From assembly GCA_013314775.1 (NCBI GenBank), contig JABUFB010000010.1:248001-312000 (forward strand): a stretch of 64,000 bases of DNA, given 5' to 3'. Each line of letters starts with the position of its first letter. Position 1 is the first letter of the stretch. Source of the DNA: Armatimonadota bacterium. GTDB taxonomy: Bacteria; Armatimonadota; Zipacnadia; Zipacnadales; JABUFB01. The translations under genes were made by a program, and so were the position numbers. The notes beneath the pieces were generated by a model that saw only the letters and a program-made list of their open reading frames with translations, did no database searches and was not told the origin of the DNA. This document shows positions 46,701 through 55,100 of this stretch, one piece after another.

Positions 46701-47711
46701 CAGTCGCTGTATGACTTGGCCGAAGTGGACCACTCCTTCCCCTGGGCGCGGGTCGCGGACAACCTGCTGGTGAGTGGCATGTATCAGCAGGCCACCGAGC
46801 CGCCACGGTTCGCCCAGTGGCCCGATGCGCTCAACTTCATCAAAGGGCGCAAGGGTGCACACGGCCAGACGCCGCCCTGCTTCCAGCCCAGCACAATCCT
46901 GCGCCTGAGTCTTCGCAAACTCGGGCAGAAGATCGCGCCTGAGAGCGTGGCCGTCCGGCAGGGCGACCAGCACCTGTGCGTGCGCGGCATGGCCCGGCTG
47001 ACCGAGACCCGCTGGGCGGGTGACGTGCTGGAGTTCAACGTCGACTTCGCTCCCGGTCAGTGGGGCGCGGTCTCGATTCTCCCCATCGAGAGGCCCCTGA
47101 GCGTTATGGTCGACGGCGAGGATGTCCCCGGCGTAGAGGACCTCTACGCGCATGAGGCCGCCGCCTGGTCCTGGCACGAGGAGACGGGCATGGTGCAGTT
47201 GCGACTTGTCAACTCAGGCAGCTTCCGCGTCCGCGTGGATGGTGTGAAGCGCCGGGACGTACAGTGGGCTCCGCCGGTTCGGACATCGCTGGACTTCGAA
47301 TTTGCCAAGGGCCTCCAGGGATGGACCGCGGACCATGACCTCGAGCCCCTGCGCATTGAAAAGGGTTGCATCGCTACTGTAACCACCGGCACCGATCCGT
47401 ACATGTCACGCGGATCGCTCATGGTCGAGGGGAAGAAGGGCGACGTGCTGGTGGTCCGCATGTCCGTGCTGTCCGGGGGCAACGTGGGCAGCCTGTTCTG
47501 GTCCACGGAGACGAAGCCCGGTTTCGCGCCGGAACGCGAGGTGCATTATCCGCTGAACTCCGACGGGGCCATGCGCGATGTCCGCATCCCCCTCGGCAGT
47601 CACGAGCGTTGGGCGAACAACAGAATCACCGCCCTGCGCATCGATCCGGGTGGCGGCGCGGTGGGTTCGAAGGTGCTCATCGAGAGCATACGACTGGAAC
47701 GGGCAGACTGA
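43752..47711 (+). CDS. Secreted multidomain protein with alpha/alpha-toroid core
   Basis: Starts at GTG 43752, which overlaps the preceding stop (GTGA) and has GGAGG 4 nt upstream; ATG 43785 with AAAGGG is an alternative. A signal peptide (RTLLLCPMLLALVSGLSWGQG) follows either way. Residues 30-190 are a carbohydrate-binding-like jelly roll (NPVSNGSFEVFSAGG, GELWLDGIEW). Two NEW3/CARD-like beta domains follow (VTLSLPEGLSAEKLTIPVPAIAPGESESLKWTI-like layout). The second half has toroid helices with DGTWRFGGEKAG and FGATGYGLSWFAVAVQW, and a C-terminal beta domain. 1319 residues. It is translationally coupled to the YetA-like lyase and may be a companion lyase or glycosidase; the fold is inferred, the activity unknown. 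Confidence 0.75.
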   Translation: MNCGRLKGLMRMRTLLLCPMLLALVSGLSWGQGNPVSNGSFEVFSAGGARAEGWEFMGNVRVMPTDAPDGKHALRLVREPGTTGETGLNRGWEPSSGKQGDMLSLRKGAIRFWYKAVSADPPDALSVQIIPMSDKPLEVGQAGRTTWKAPSKHVGDGQWHQGIMAYDYTDEPDVKWVHVSSRLRGESGELWLDGIEWVSEAGPVFQSGGLTFEETPGREGEEGMLKLELSNVGDRTTEPGSVTLSLPEGLSAEKLTIPVPAIAPGESESLKWTITGKRDIPGQKLTIAAKSGNQQVDDDFVLAAKLAVARLSCSRMILRAGEPVQVQLIARNDGHVTVPAPPASLDLSEGIRATASADEALLRPGVESPAQSWTVVAEKPTLLTTLSASLEGVSGGAVLPLVIAERLPGDLTVDTPGPVYSGATDELAYIGTNRVRLLISREDPGYALGAFQVKRGALWETAAILPRLGLIASGDDERPLAAKRAEAQWWPNRARLLLSTEATINGARWRVSWTLSALPGGDTIDFETVARPLENTSIAALEGPMLYCGEGGGPEREDAILPGLEWLVKGEESSNALDILPEHPDRIRYVPHPYKVCVPAVGMRFGDMAVGLLWDAPLNQPSYAQAGAASLVFATPNRFEGHKNHLMGLFLPGVDKGVPENERRATEPLRVRATHPIKLRASLYASTGASDCLAALDRWYELNGYPEPLPYPRGSLMDEVAFSMQGYFKEYALWNPEWGKWYSDLIVGFRPTDSPATELLWGARVLGESPVTKTARSLAAEVLGGDERALDLRLEHPSHPANVLSVARQVRSLIASQHEDGTWRFGGEKAGDWPEKGVNYKVLGPVGASEVGLSASNAETLLDFALTTGDPEATQAGLKALEAMRAFRVPRAAQVWEVPVHTPDILASARAVDAYLAGYRLTGDKTWLADAVYWARTGLPFVYVWQPGDQPAMQGASIPVFGATGYGLSWFAVAVQWNGLAYAQSLYDLAEVDHSFPWARVADNLLVSGMYQQATEPPRFAQWPDALNFIKGRKGAHGQTPPCFQPSTILRLSLRKLGQKIAPESVAVRQGDQHLCVRGMARLTETRWAGDVLEFNVDFAPGQWGAVSILPIERPLSVMVDGEDVPGVEDLYAHEAAAWSWHEETGMVQLRLVNSGSFRVRVDGVKRRDVQWAPPVRTSLDFEFAKGLQGWTADHDLEPLRIEKGCIATVTTGTDPYMSRGSLMVEGKKGDVLVVRMSVLSGGNVGSLFWSTETKPGFAPEREVHYPLNSDGAMRDVRIPLGSHERWANNRITALRIDPGGGAVGSKVLIESIRLERAD

Positions 47712-47748
47712 CGGGCGGCCATCGGAGCCCTGCCTCTAGGTGACCTGA

Positions 47749-48159
47749 TTGCCAGTACGCTGGAGTCTCGGCCTGATCATCGCGGCAGCAACGTCAGCAT
47801 GCTGTGCTCCGGCCTGGCAGGCCCATCCGGGGTGGGATCTGCTCGCCCGGGAGCGCCCGCGCGAGGCCGGCGCGTCCTTCGCGGACTCGCTGAAGCAGGC
47901 GGCCGGTGCGCCAGGGGAAACTGAGCTTGCCGAGGGCCTGCGCCTGGGCTGGTCAATTTCCGTCGCTACCGCAGCGCTTGATGTTCTTCGTGATGTACCG
48001 GCGACGGCGCCTGAGACTGACGCGGGGAAGTGCGCCCGGAAGCTACTAGTGATGCTGGGTCAGGACGACCGCGAGAGAGCCCGGGCATGGGCCGAGAGAG
48101 GTGGCTCGCCCTGGAAGGAAGCGCTGGGCAAGCGGATCACTCTCTCTCGGAAGGGATAG
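47749..48159 (+). CDS. Small secreted hypothetical protein
   Basis: A TTG start at 47749 follows AGGTGA by 5 nt, 37 bp after the preceding stop. The 136-residue product begins with a hydrophobic signal-like segment (SLGLIIAAATSACCAPAW); SACC could also serve as a lipobox. The rest is charged and helical without known motifs. It looks like a coupled accessory gene of the carbohydrate cluster, but its coding status rests mainly on the frame and context. Confidence 0.5.
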   Translation: MPVRWSLGLIIAAATSACCAPAWQAHPGWDLLARERPREAGASFADSLKQAAGAPGETELAEGLRLGWSISVATAALDVLRDVPATAPETDAGKCARKLLVMLGQDDRERARAWAERGGSPWKEALGKRITLSRKG

Positions 48160-48288
48160 CGACTGCGTTCCGGTTTCGCCAACAAGTACACGTGGACCTC
48201 GCACGCGGGAGCAGAAGGACAGGGCGGCACCGGATGGGAAATGTCTTGAGTGGACTATCGGGACACTGCCCAACGAGGGGACCACACC

Positions 48289-50205
48289 ATGCCGAAAGCC
48301 CTTCCCTGCATATTCGCCATTGTGCTCGCCTGCGCCGTATGCCAGGCAGCCCGCTTCACCGACACATTCTCCACTGGCCCAGGCGATATGGACCGCAAGC
48401 CCTTCGTCTGGGACCAGTTCAATGCCTACCGAGGCGCGGGGTCGGTCTGGCAGGCCAAAGACGGGTACATTCAGTACCGCGCCGAAGACTGCACCGGCAC
48501 CTATACGGCCCTGAGCTTTCCCAGCGCCGGCATTGACGTGAGCGATGACACCACGTGGAGCGTCGAGGTTGGCTTCCAGCACGTCTCGGGCACGGCCCCC
48601 AAGGAGTACATCTACGTGGCGTATCTACGCTGGAACACTCCAGAGCTGGGCCGGATGCGCATTGTGGGCCTTTGCTACGACCCCGAGAAGCGCGAACTGT
48701 GGTTATACAACTCGGTTTCGCAGGAGGGGCCTTTCCCCGCCGACCTGTCAGGCCACTTCCACCCGGTCCGCGTAACGTGTGAGCAGAAGACGGTGCGCAT
48801 CTACGCCGACGGGAAGCTGGTCGGCGGCCCGATTGCGCTGAAGGACCGTGCCTACGGCGCGGGCGAAGAGTTCTTTCTTGGCCCGCTCACGAAAACCGAG
48901 AAACACACCCTGGACTGTCGCTGGGATTACCTGGCGTTCACCGATGAGGGCGCCTTCGTTCCGGGAGTCGACGCCTGGAACCCGGCAGCGGATACCGAGC
49001 CCGTCGCGGAAGGGCTGAACCTCGTGGAATACCCGGACATATTCAGGCAGCCGCCGTATCCCGGCATCACCGTGATCTCGAAGGAGAAAGGCAACGACCG
49101 CTGGGAGCAGGCCATCCCCGAGCACATGCGCAAGTACCGGGCCGTCATGAAGGCCACGCCCAACCCGATCATGGTGCCCGAGTACCGCTATCCCGGCGAA
49201 GATGGCCCCAGCAAGCAGAATGTCTACCAGAACGCATGGGCGCTCAAGTATGACGAGAACCGCAGCGTCGGCAATGCCATGCTCACCCGGGGCGTGGGCG
49301 ACACCGCAACCGGGTTCGTGGACTACAAGATGTGGTATCGGGTCTCCACTGACGGCGGGAACACTTATACCGATCTTCGCCCGATCATTCAGCAGGGCGA
49401 ACAGTATTCCCCCATGCACCCCATCGAGTACGTCTATGTAGGTAAGAACAGCTTCTGTTACGCAACCATCCCCGGCATCATGCTCAGGATGACCAACGGC
49501 CAGATCATTTTCCCGTGCTACTATGCGCCACTCGACGATGAGGGCAATTACTACAACCCTCTGAATGCCTACACATTCTCGCGGGTCTGTTGCTTGATCG
49601 GCACCTGGAATGAGACCGGCGACGACCTCATCTGGGATGTGAGCGAGCCGGTGATCCTGGAGCCGGAACAGTCTTCACGCGGCGCGGGGGAATGTGCGAT
49701 CATCGAACTCGCAGGCAAGCCGGGGCATCTCTTCATGGTGATCCGCGGCTCCAATGAGCCTAATCCCACGGGCAAGATCCCGGCGTACAAGTGGAAGACG
49801 CTTTCCACCGACTACGGGAAGACCTGGTCGAAGTGTGAGCCTTTCACTTTCCAGGGAGGCGAGACGTTCCTGTCGCCGGCCGCGTGCTCCAGTCTCATCC
49901 GCAGTTCGAAGACCGGCAAGTGTTACTGGGTGGGCAACATCAGCCGTACGCTGCCCAGAGGCAACTGGCCCCGGTACCCGCTGGTCATTGGAGAAGTCGA
50001 CGAAGAAACCCTCTGTCTTCGACGGGAGACGGTGACCATCATCGACGACCGCAACCCCGAGGACCCGCCAGACTTGCAGCTCTCCAACTACAACCTCATC
50101 GAAGACGAGAGAACAGGGGAGTTCGTGCTCAACCTGAATCGGTGGTCCTCCGATCCCGGGGCTCCGGGAGCGGGAACCCATACCTACGTTATCCGTGTTG
50201 AGTGA
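48289..50205 (+). CDS. Secreted BNR/sialidase-like protein with lectin domain
   Basis: ATG at 48289 with GAGGGG 8 nt upstream; signal peptide MPKALPCIFAIVLACAVCQA. The first 220 residues form a concanavalin-like beta-sandwich (RFTDTFSTGPGDMD, TVRIYADGKLVGGP). From about residue 250 a six-bladed sialidase-like propeller follows with Asp-box motifs YRVSTDGGNTYTDL and TLSTDYGKTWSK. The sialidase RIP arginine motif is not obvious, so it may act on another sugar or bind only. 638 residues, extracytoplasmic. It sits between the toroid protein and a PAS protein on the same strand. Confidence 0.78.
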   Translation: MPKALPCIFAIVLACAVCQAARFTDTFSTGPGDMDRKPFVWDQFNAYRGAGSVWQAKDGYIQYRAEDCTGTYTALSFPSAGIDVSDDTTWSVEVGFQHVSGTAPKEYIYVAYLRWNTPELGRMRIVGLCYDPEKRELWLYNSVSQEGPFPADLSGHFHPVRVTCEQKTVRIYADGKLVGGPIALKDRAYGAGEEFFLGPLTKTEKHTLDCRWDYLAFTDEGAFVPGVDAWNPAADTEPVAEGLNLVEYPDIFRQPPYPGITVISKEKGNDRWEQAIPEHMRKYRAVMKATPNPIMVPEYRYPGEDGPSKQNVYQNAWALKYDENRSVGNAMLTRGVGDTATGFVDYKMWYRVSTDGGNTYTDLRPIIQQGEQYSPMHPIEYVYVGKNSFCYATIPGIMLRMTNGQIIFPCYYAPLDDEGNYYNPLNAYTFSRVCCLIGTWNETGDDLIWDVSEPVILEPEQSSRGAGECAIIELAGKPGHLFMVIRGSNEPNPTGKIPAYKWKTLSTDYGKTWSKCEPFTFQGGETFLSPAACSSLIRSSKTGKCYWVGNISRTLPRGNWPRYPLVIGEVDEETLCLRRETVTIIDDRNPEDPPDLQLSNYNLIEDERTGEFVLNLNRWSSDPGAPGAGTHTYVIRVE

Positions 50206-50287
50206 AGTCTCAGTCCAACCGGCCCCGGGGGGCCCCGCTTGGGTCCGGCGGCATGCGCACAATCCCACCCTCCGGAGGGACCCTACC

Positions 50288-50902
50288 GTGGACCAACCTT
50301 CCTGTGATATCGAACTCGACCTGCTCAAACTCATGGTCGAGGCAATCCCCGTGCCCGTATTCATCATCGACGACGACCTGCGGATCCTCTACGCGAACCC
50401 GACGGGCATAGAGATGCTCTGCCATGACCGCAAGGTCCTCATCAACCGCCGCTGTGGCGAGGTGTTCCACTGCACCCACTCCCTCGAGACCGAAGGCGGC
50501 TGTGGGCGAGACGCGCACTGCCGCGACTGCGCGATCCGCAGGGCTGTCAGGGAAGCCTGCGCCACGGGCGGAGTTTCCCGTGGCTTGGCATACATCAACC
50601 GCGCCTCATGGACAACCGACGCATACACGCACTGCCTCGTCACAGCCTCGGGGTTCATGTGGGAGGGCCGGCGCCTCGCCACTCTCACGCTGCATGATGT
50701 GCCGGAATTCGTTGAACGCTCGGGTCTCGTGCCCATATGTGCCTGGTGTCACAAAATGCGCGCTCCGGGGGGAGACTGGCAATCCCTGGAGGATTACCTG
50801 GGCGAGCAGTTGAGGGTCGGCGTCACCCACGGTATGTGCCCTGACTGCGCGAAAAAACTCGCGGCCGAGAAAGACGAAGAGCTGCCGAACGGCCCGAAGT
50901 AG
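50288..50902 (+). CDS. PAS domain plus C-terminal zinc-ribbon-like protein
   Basis: GTG start at 50288, GGAGGG 8 nt upstream; ATG-like upstream extensions overlap the previous gene and have no ribosome site. 204 residues. A PAS domain (about residues 10-145: VEAIPVPVFIIDDDLRILYANP ... LATLTLHDVPEFVE) contains an inserted Cys-rich loop (CGRDAHCRDCAIR). The C-terminus has CAWCHKMR, 40 residues, then MCPDCAKKL: paired CxxC motifs of the type found at the ends of some PAS-containing sensor kinases (PICxxCKKIR ... HGICPEC). No kinase, GGDEF or DNA-binding domain follows. A stand-alone redox- or metal-responsive signalling protein is the best inference. It lies between two sialidase-like genes. Confidence 0.82.
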   Translation: MDQPSCDIELDLLKLMVEAIPVPVFIIDDDLRILYANPTGIEMLCHDRKVLINRRCGEVFHCTHSLETEGGCGRDAHCRDCAIRRAVREACATGGVSRGLAYINRASWTTDAYTHCLVTASGFMWEGRRLATLTLHDVPEFVERSGLVPICAWCHKMRAPGGDWQSLEDYLGEQLRVGVTHGMCPDCAKKLAAEKDEELPNGPK

Positions 50903-50991
50903 CCACTGGGGATGCCGTGGCCTAGCGGCTGACCGATCCCGACGACCTGTGGTTCCCCCGCAATGGGCGGACATGACCGGAGGGAGATGCC

Positions 50992-52107
50992 ATGCTGGAG
51001 AAGCAGGACCTGTTCCGCGCGGGTGAATACGGGTACCACAACTGCCGCATCCCGACACTCGTGGTCTCACCGGGCGGCGCGCTTGTGGCCACCGTGGAAG
51101 CCCGGCGCGGGCACGGCGGCGATTACGATGACAGCGACCTGTGTATGCGCCGCAGCACCAACGGCGGCATCACCTGGGACGCGCCCACGGTTCTCGCATC
51201 CAACGCCGACTACGGCCCGGGCCCCATGAACAACTGCTCCATGGTGGCCGACCGCGACACAGGCGCGGTTCACGCGCTCTTCTGCCACGACTACGCGCGG
51301 GTTTTCCTCTGCCACAGCGAAGACGACGGCGCGAGTTTCAGCACCCCGGAAGAGATCACCAGCGTCTTCGACGAGTTCCGCTCCGACTACCCGTGGACTG
51401 TCTGCGCCACAGGGCCCGGCCACGGCACCCAACTGCGCAACGGGCGACTGATCGTGCCCGTCTGGTTATCCGAGGGAACGGGCGCCGAGTTCGGACCAGG
51501 CCACCGGGGACACAGACCCTCGGCAGTGACCCTCATCTACAGCGACGACCACGGGGCAACCTGGCAGCGCGGCGAGATCGTCTGCCGTAATGGAGACGCG
51601 GTTGCCGGTCACGAAGCGAAGGACCCCAGCGAGACGGTGATGGTGGAACGCGCGGATGGTTCGGTGCTGTTCAACATGCGCAATGACGGGGGTTACCCGC
51701 GCCGGCTGACTGCGATCAGCCCGGACGGGGTGACGAACTGGAGCAGCTTCCGGTGGGATGAGGCGCTCCTGGAGCCCATCTGCATGGCCTCCATGGTGCG
51801 CTACAGCTGGCCCACGGAGGAAAGACCAGGCATCATCCTGTTCGCGAATCCGGACAATCTGGAGAAGGAGTTCGCCACTTGGGCGTATGACCGCAAGCGG
51901 GTGAGCGTCAAGCTGAGCTACGACGACGGCGCGACCTGGCCGGTCTCGCGGGTACTGGAAGAGGGCCCGTCCGGGTACTCCGACCTGCAGGTGCTCCCGG
52001 ACGGGACCGTGCTCTGCTTCTACGAATGCGGGCGCGTCACTGACGAAGGTGATGACCGCTCTGTACGCCTGGCCCGCTTCGACCTGGACTGGCTCCTGGG
52101 CGCATAG
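50992..52107 (+). CDS. Cytosolic GH33-like exo-sialidase
   Basis: ATG at 50992 with GGAGGGAG 5 nt upstream; 371 residues with no signal peptide. Hallmarks of sialidases: CRIPTLVVSP with Arg19 of the RIP triad near the N-terminus, four Asp boxes (STNGGITW, SEDDGASF, SDDHGATW, SYDDGATW), GHGTQLRNGRLIVPVW, a Glu in the SETVMVERADGSVLFNMRN segment and Tyr in GPSGYSDLQVLPDG as the likely nucleophile pair. The expected reaction is release of terminal sialic acid or a related ulosonic acid. No sialic-acid catabolic genes lie nearby, so the true sugar may differ. Convergent with the giant protein gene, 20 bp apart. Confidence 0.87.
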   Translation: MLEKQDLFRAGEYGYHNCRIPTLVVSPGGALVATVEARRGHGGDYDDSDLCMRRSTNGGITWDAPTVLASNADYGPGPMNNCSMVADRDTGAVHALFCHDYARVFLCHSEDDGASFSTPEEITSVFDEFRSDYPWTVCATGPGHGTQLRNGRLIVPVWLSEGTGAEFGPGHRGHRPSAVTLIYSDDHGATWQRGEIVCRNGDAVAGHEAKDPSETVMVERADGSVLFNMRNDGGYPRRLTAISPDGVTNWSSFRWDEALLEPICMASMVRYSWPTEERPGIILFANPDNLEKEFATWAYDRKRVSVKLSYDDGATWPVSRVLEEGPSGYSDLQVLPDGTVLCFYECGRVTDEGDDRSVRLARFDLDWLLGA

Positions 52108-52127
52108 GGTACGCGCTGTGACCTGCC

Positions 52128-55100
52128 TTACTGGGTCTTCAGGCCATACTTGTACAGCATCTTGATGAATGACGCCAGATCGCCTGCCACGGTCTCAGTG
52201 TTCACAGGCGCCCTCGAAAGCCCCTTGCTGCAGCTGAGCCCGCTGATCACCATCTCCACCTCGCTGGCCGCCAGGCCGCCAGCATCCAGGCTCTGCTCGG
52301 CCAGGCGCATCTGATCGATGGCTGCCTGCAGCCGGGGCGGTACAAGCGCCCTGGCCTGCTCTGGCGTTAATCCCTTGGACTTCGCGATTGCGTCGATGTA
52401 TGGCTGTACTTGGCGGTCGAACTCCTTGGTCGCCTGCCGCATGCCCTCGGCCAGCTCGCGCTCGGCCTCCATGATCCTCCCGGCCTCGCGCAGCTTCTTC
52501 GCCTTCTCCACACGCTCAAGAACTTTGATCGCCGCCGTGTCGCCCAGGTCGTCGGCATGTCCCGCCAGTTCTCGGGCGATGGCCATGGCCTCTTCATCCC
52601 CGGCCGCCGCCGCGGCCAGAATCTCCCCGGTCTCCTTGTTCACGAGCCTCTGTGGGTCAACCTTGCCCGTATTGTAAGTCTCGGGGTTCCAGCGCCCGGT
52701 GATGGCGTGGTCCAGGTCGTCCACACCCAGTTCGGTTCCACCCATGTACCTGCCGGTCACGGAGCGCAGGTTCTTGTCGTAAATTGGTTTGACGATGTCA
52801 TGGTGCACATCTTGCAGCTTCTGGATCGTGCCGTCGGGGCGCTTGCGGCAGACCTCGTACCACACGTCCCGGTCGCGCCCGACCTTGGAGGCCTTATTGC
52901 CCGTGATCTCTCTGGCCCGCACGAAGATCTGGTCCTCGGGGCAGTTGAGCTTGTTCGCGTAATGTTTTGCGGCCTTCTGCACTCCAGGTGAGTTCCGCAG
53001 TTCCTTGATGGTTTTCATGTCCACCAGGCGATTTTGGGCTTTGATGGTCCGGTTGACCTGCAGCCGCAGGGAGTCCGGAATCTTCGGGTTGTTGATCAGC
53101 GCCTGGGCCGTCTTGTTCTGCTGAAGCTGAGCCACCAGCCTGCGGAACTCCTTACGATCCGTGGTCTTCGCGAGCCGATCGATAAGGCGTTGCGCCATCT
53201 TCTCGTCAACCTTGCGCATGAGCCGCGCGGCAGTCTGGGCGGCCTCTCGCTGTCGGGCAAGGGTAATTCCGGTTGCCTTCGAGGCGTTGGATGCCCGCCC
53301 TCCCCACAGGTGTCGCTCCTTCGTGAGACCCTCCCAGATCCATTTCAGACCCTTGTGCAGAGTGGCCTGTTCCATGCCCAGCAATTGCGCGAGCTTTGCT
53401 TCTCCCGCTGCTCCCCACAGGGCCGCTTTGTTCCCGATGGCAGCCAATATCTCCCGGCCTCTCGCGGTCTGAAGGGCTTTCGCAATCCCGTACGGCCCGA
53501 TAGTGAGCAGCGCGTTGAAGGCCATCCGGCCGGCGGTAATCTGCTCTCCGGACAAGCTCTCGCCGTTGTAGCCGAAGTAGGCAACGCTGTCGAACACCAG
53601 ACCGGCCGCGGGCAGCATGCTGATTGCCTGCTCCGTGAGCTTCTGGTTGGCCTGTATCTGCAGAATTGCACCCTCCGCGGCCTCCTGAGCAGCCTGGTCG
53701 AACTGTCCGAGGGCCTCCATGCGGGCCTTGACGCCGGCGGCGATCATCTCCGGGTCCCCCGATGCCAGGAGCTTGAGCATCCAGGCATCGGCAGCATTTT
53801 TCATGCTCTCCTGCCACTGCTTGTCTTTGGCCGGGTCACCAGTCGGCCCGCTGCTCAAGCCGAAGGACTGCAACCAGCCGGGGAGTTCCTCGGGTGACTG
53901 CACCCTCCCGGCTTTCTCGCGCATGATCTTCCACATTTTCTCGATGTTGGTGGTGTCCACGCCCTGCATCTTGAGGCGTGCAAGAAGCTTGCCCATCTCC
54001 TCAAAGAACTCCTTGGAGCCGGGCTTCAGGTGCTCGCCGTAACGTTTGAGTTTGTCCGGCAAGCGGAACTTCACACCGATTTTCGGGCGGTTCGTGCAAT
54101 ACCAGTCCGACTGGCGCTGCTGGACGCAGACGCACCCACCGCGGGGACGCGCTGTCGGACGCGGTGGGAGCAATCCGGGGTCTGATCCCGGCGGCGCCTG
54201 AAGTGGAGGCGCACTACAGTCCCACTGGAACCCCGGCGCACTGGCGATCCCGTACGGTGGGACTCCCTGCTCAAGCGGCGGGACGGTGATGTCGTCGGGC
54301 AGGATCTCGTCTCCGCCGGTGCCGTCGTAGACCTCGCTTTCAGTCTCGGTCTCATCCAGCGGAGAGTTCTCGAGTTCCTCAAGGATCGCGTCATCTTCAG
54401 GACTGATCTCGGGCAGCGGCTCGTCAACGAGCTCCTCCTCAGTCTCATCATCAGCCGCGCCGCCACCAGCGCCGCCGTCCCCCAGCGGCGCACCTTCAGG
54501 CGGGATGACCTGATTGCCGTCCCCGGAGACGTCTACAGGACCGACGCCCTCCACATCAACAGTGGTCCTGGCAGGCTCGCCTTCTTCGTCCTCATCGCCC
54601 CGGTCTTCTCCCCCGGCAGGCTTATCGCCGCCGCCCGCGTCTGCGGGCTGCTCAGGTCGCTGAACGCCTCCCTGTCCTTCCTGCGGCGCCTGCCCCTGGT
54701 CCTGCCCTTGCCCATCCGCGCCGCCTTGACCTTCCGGTGCCTGAGGGCCCTGCTGCGGCTCGTCACGCTGCTTCGTGCAGTCAACGTCCACCGTTGCGCT
54801 GCCGCGCAGGCCCTTTGCATTAGCGGCGAAGACCTCCAGCGTGTTCTTGCCGAAAGACAGTCCCACAGCCAGTTGGGCCTTGCCTTGGACGGGCTTCGCA
54901 GTCACCCACGGGCCGCCGTTGGAGCGCACCCCCACCAAGACGCAGTCTGGTGCGCATGTCACGCTCACCTTCGCGGTCCGGGCGTCAATGCGCGCGCCCG
55001 CAGCCGGTTCGTCGATCCGCACCTGCGGAGCCGTTGCGTTGACGGTCACCGAACAGGTCTGGGTAGCGGCATTGCCGCTGCCGTCCACGGCGCGGAAGGT

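Noticed and set aside
45471-47177. 568-codon minus-strand frame opposite the toroid protein
   Set aside because: Shadow frame; the plus-strand gene has a signal peptide, coupling to the upstream gene and coherent domains.
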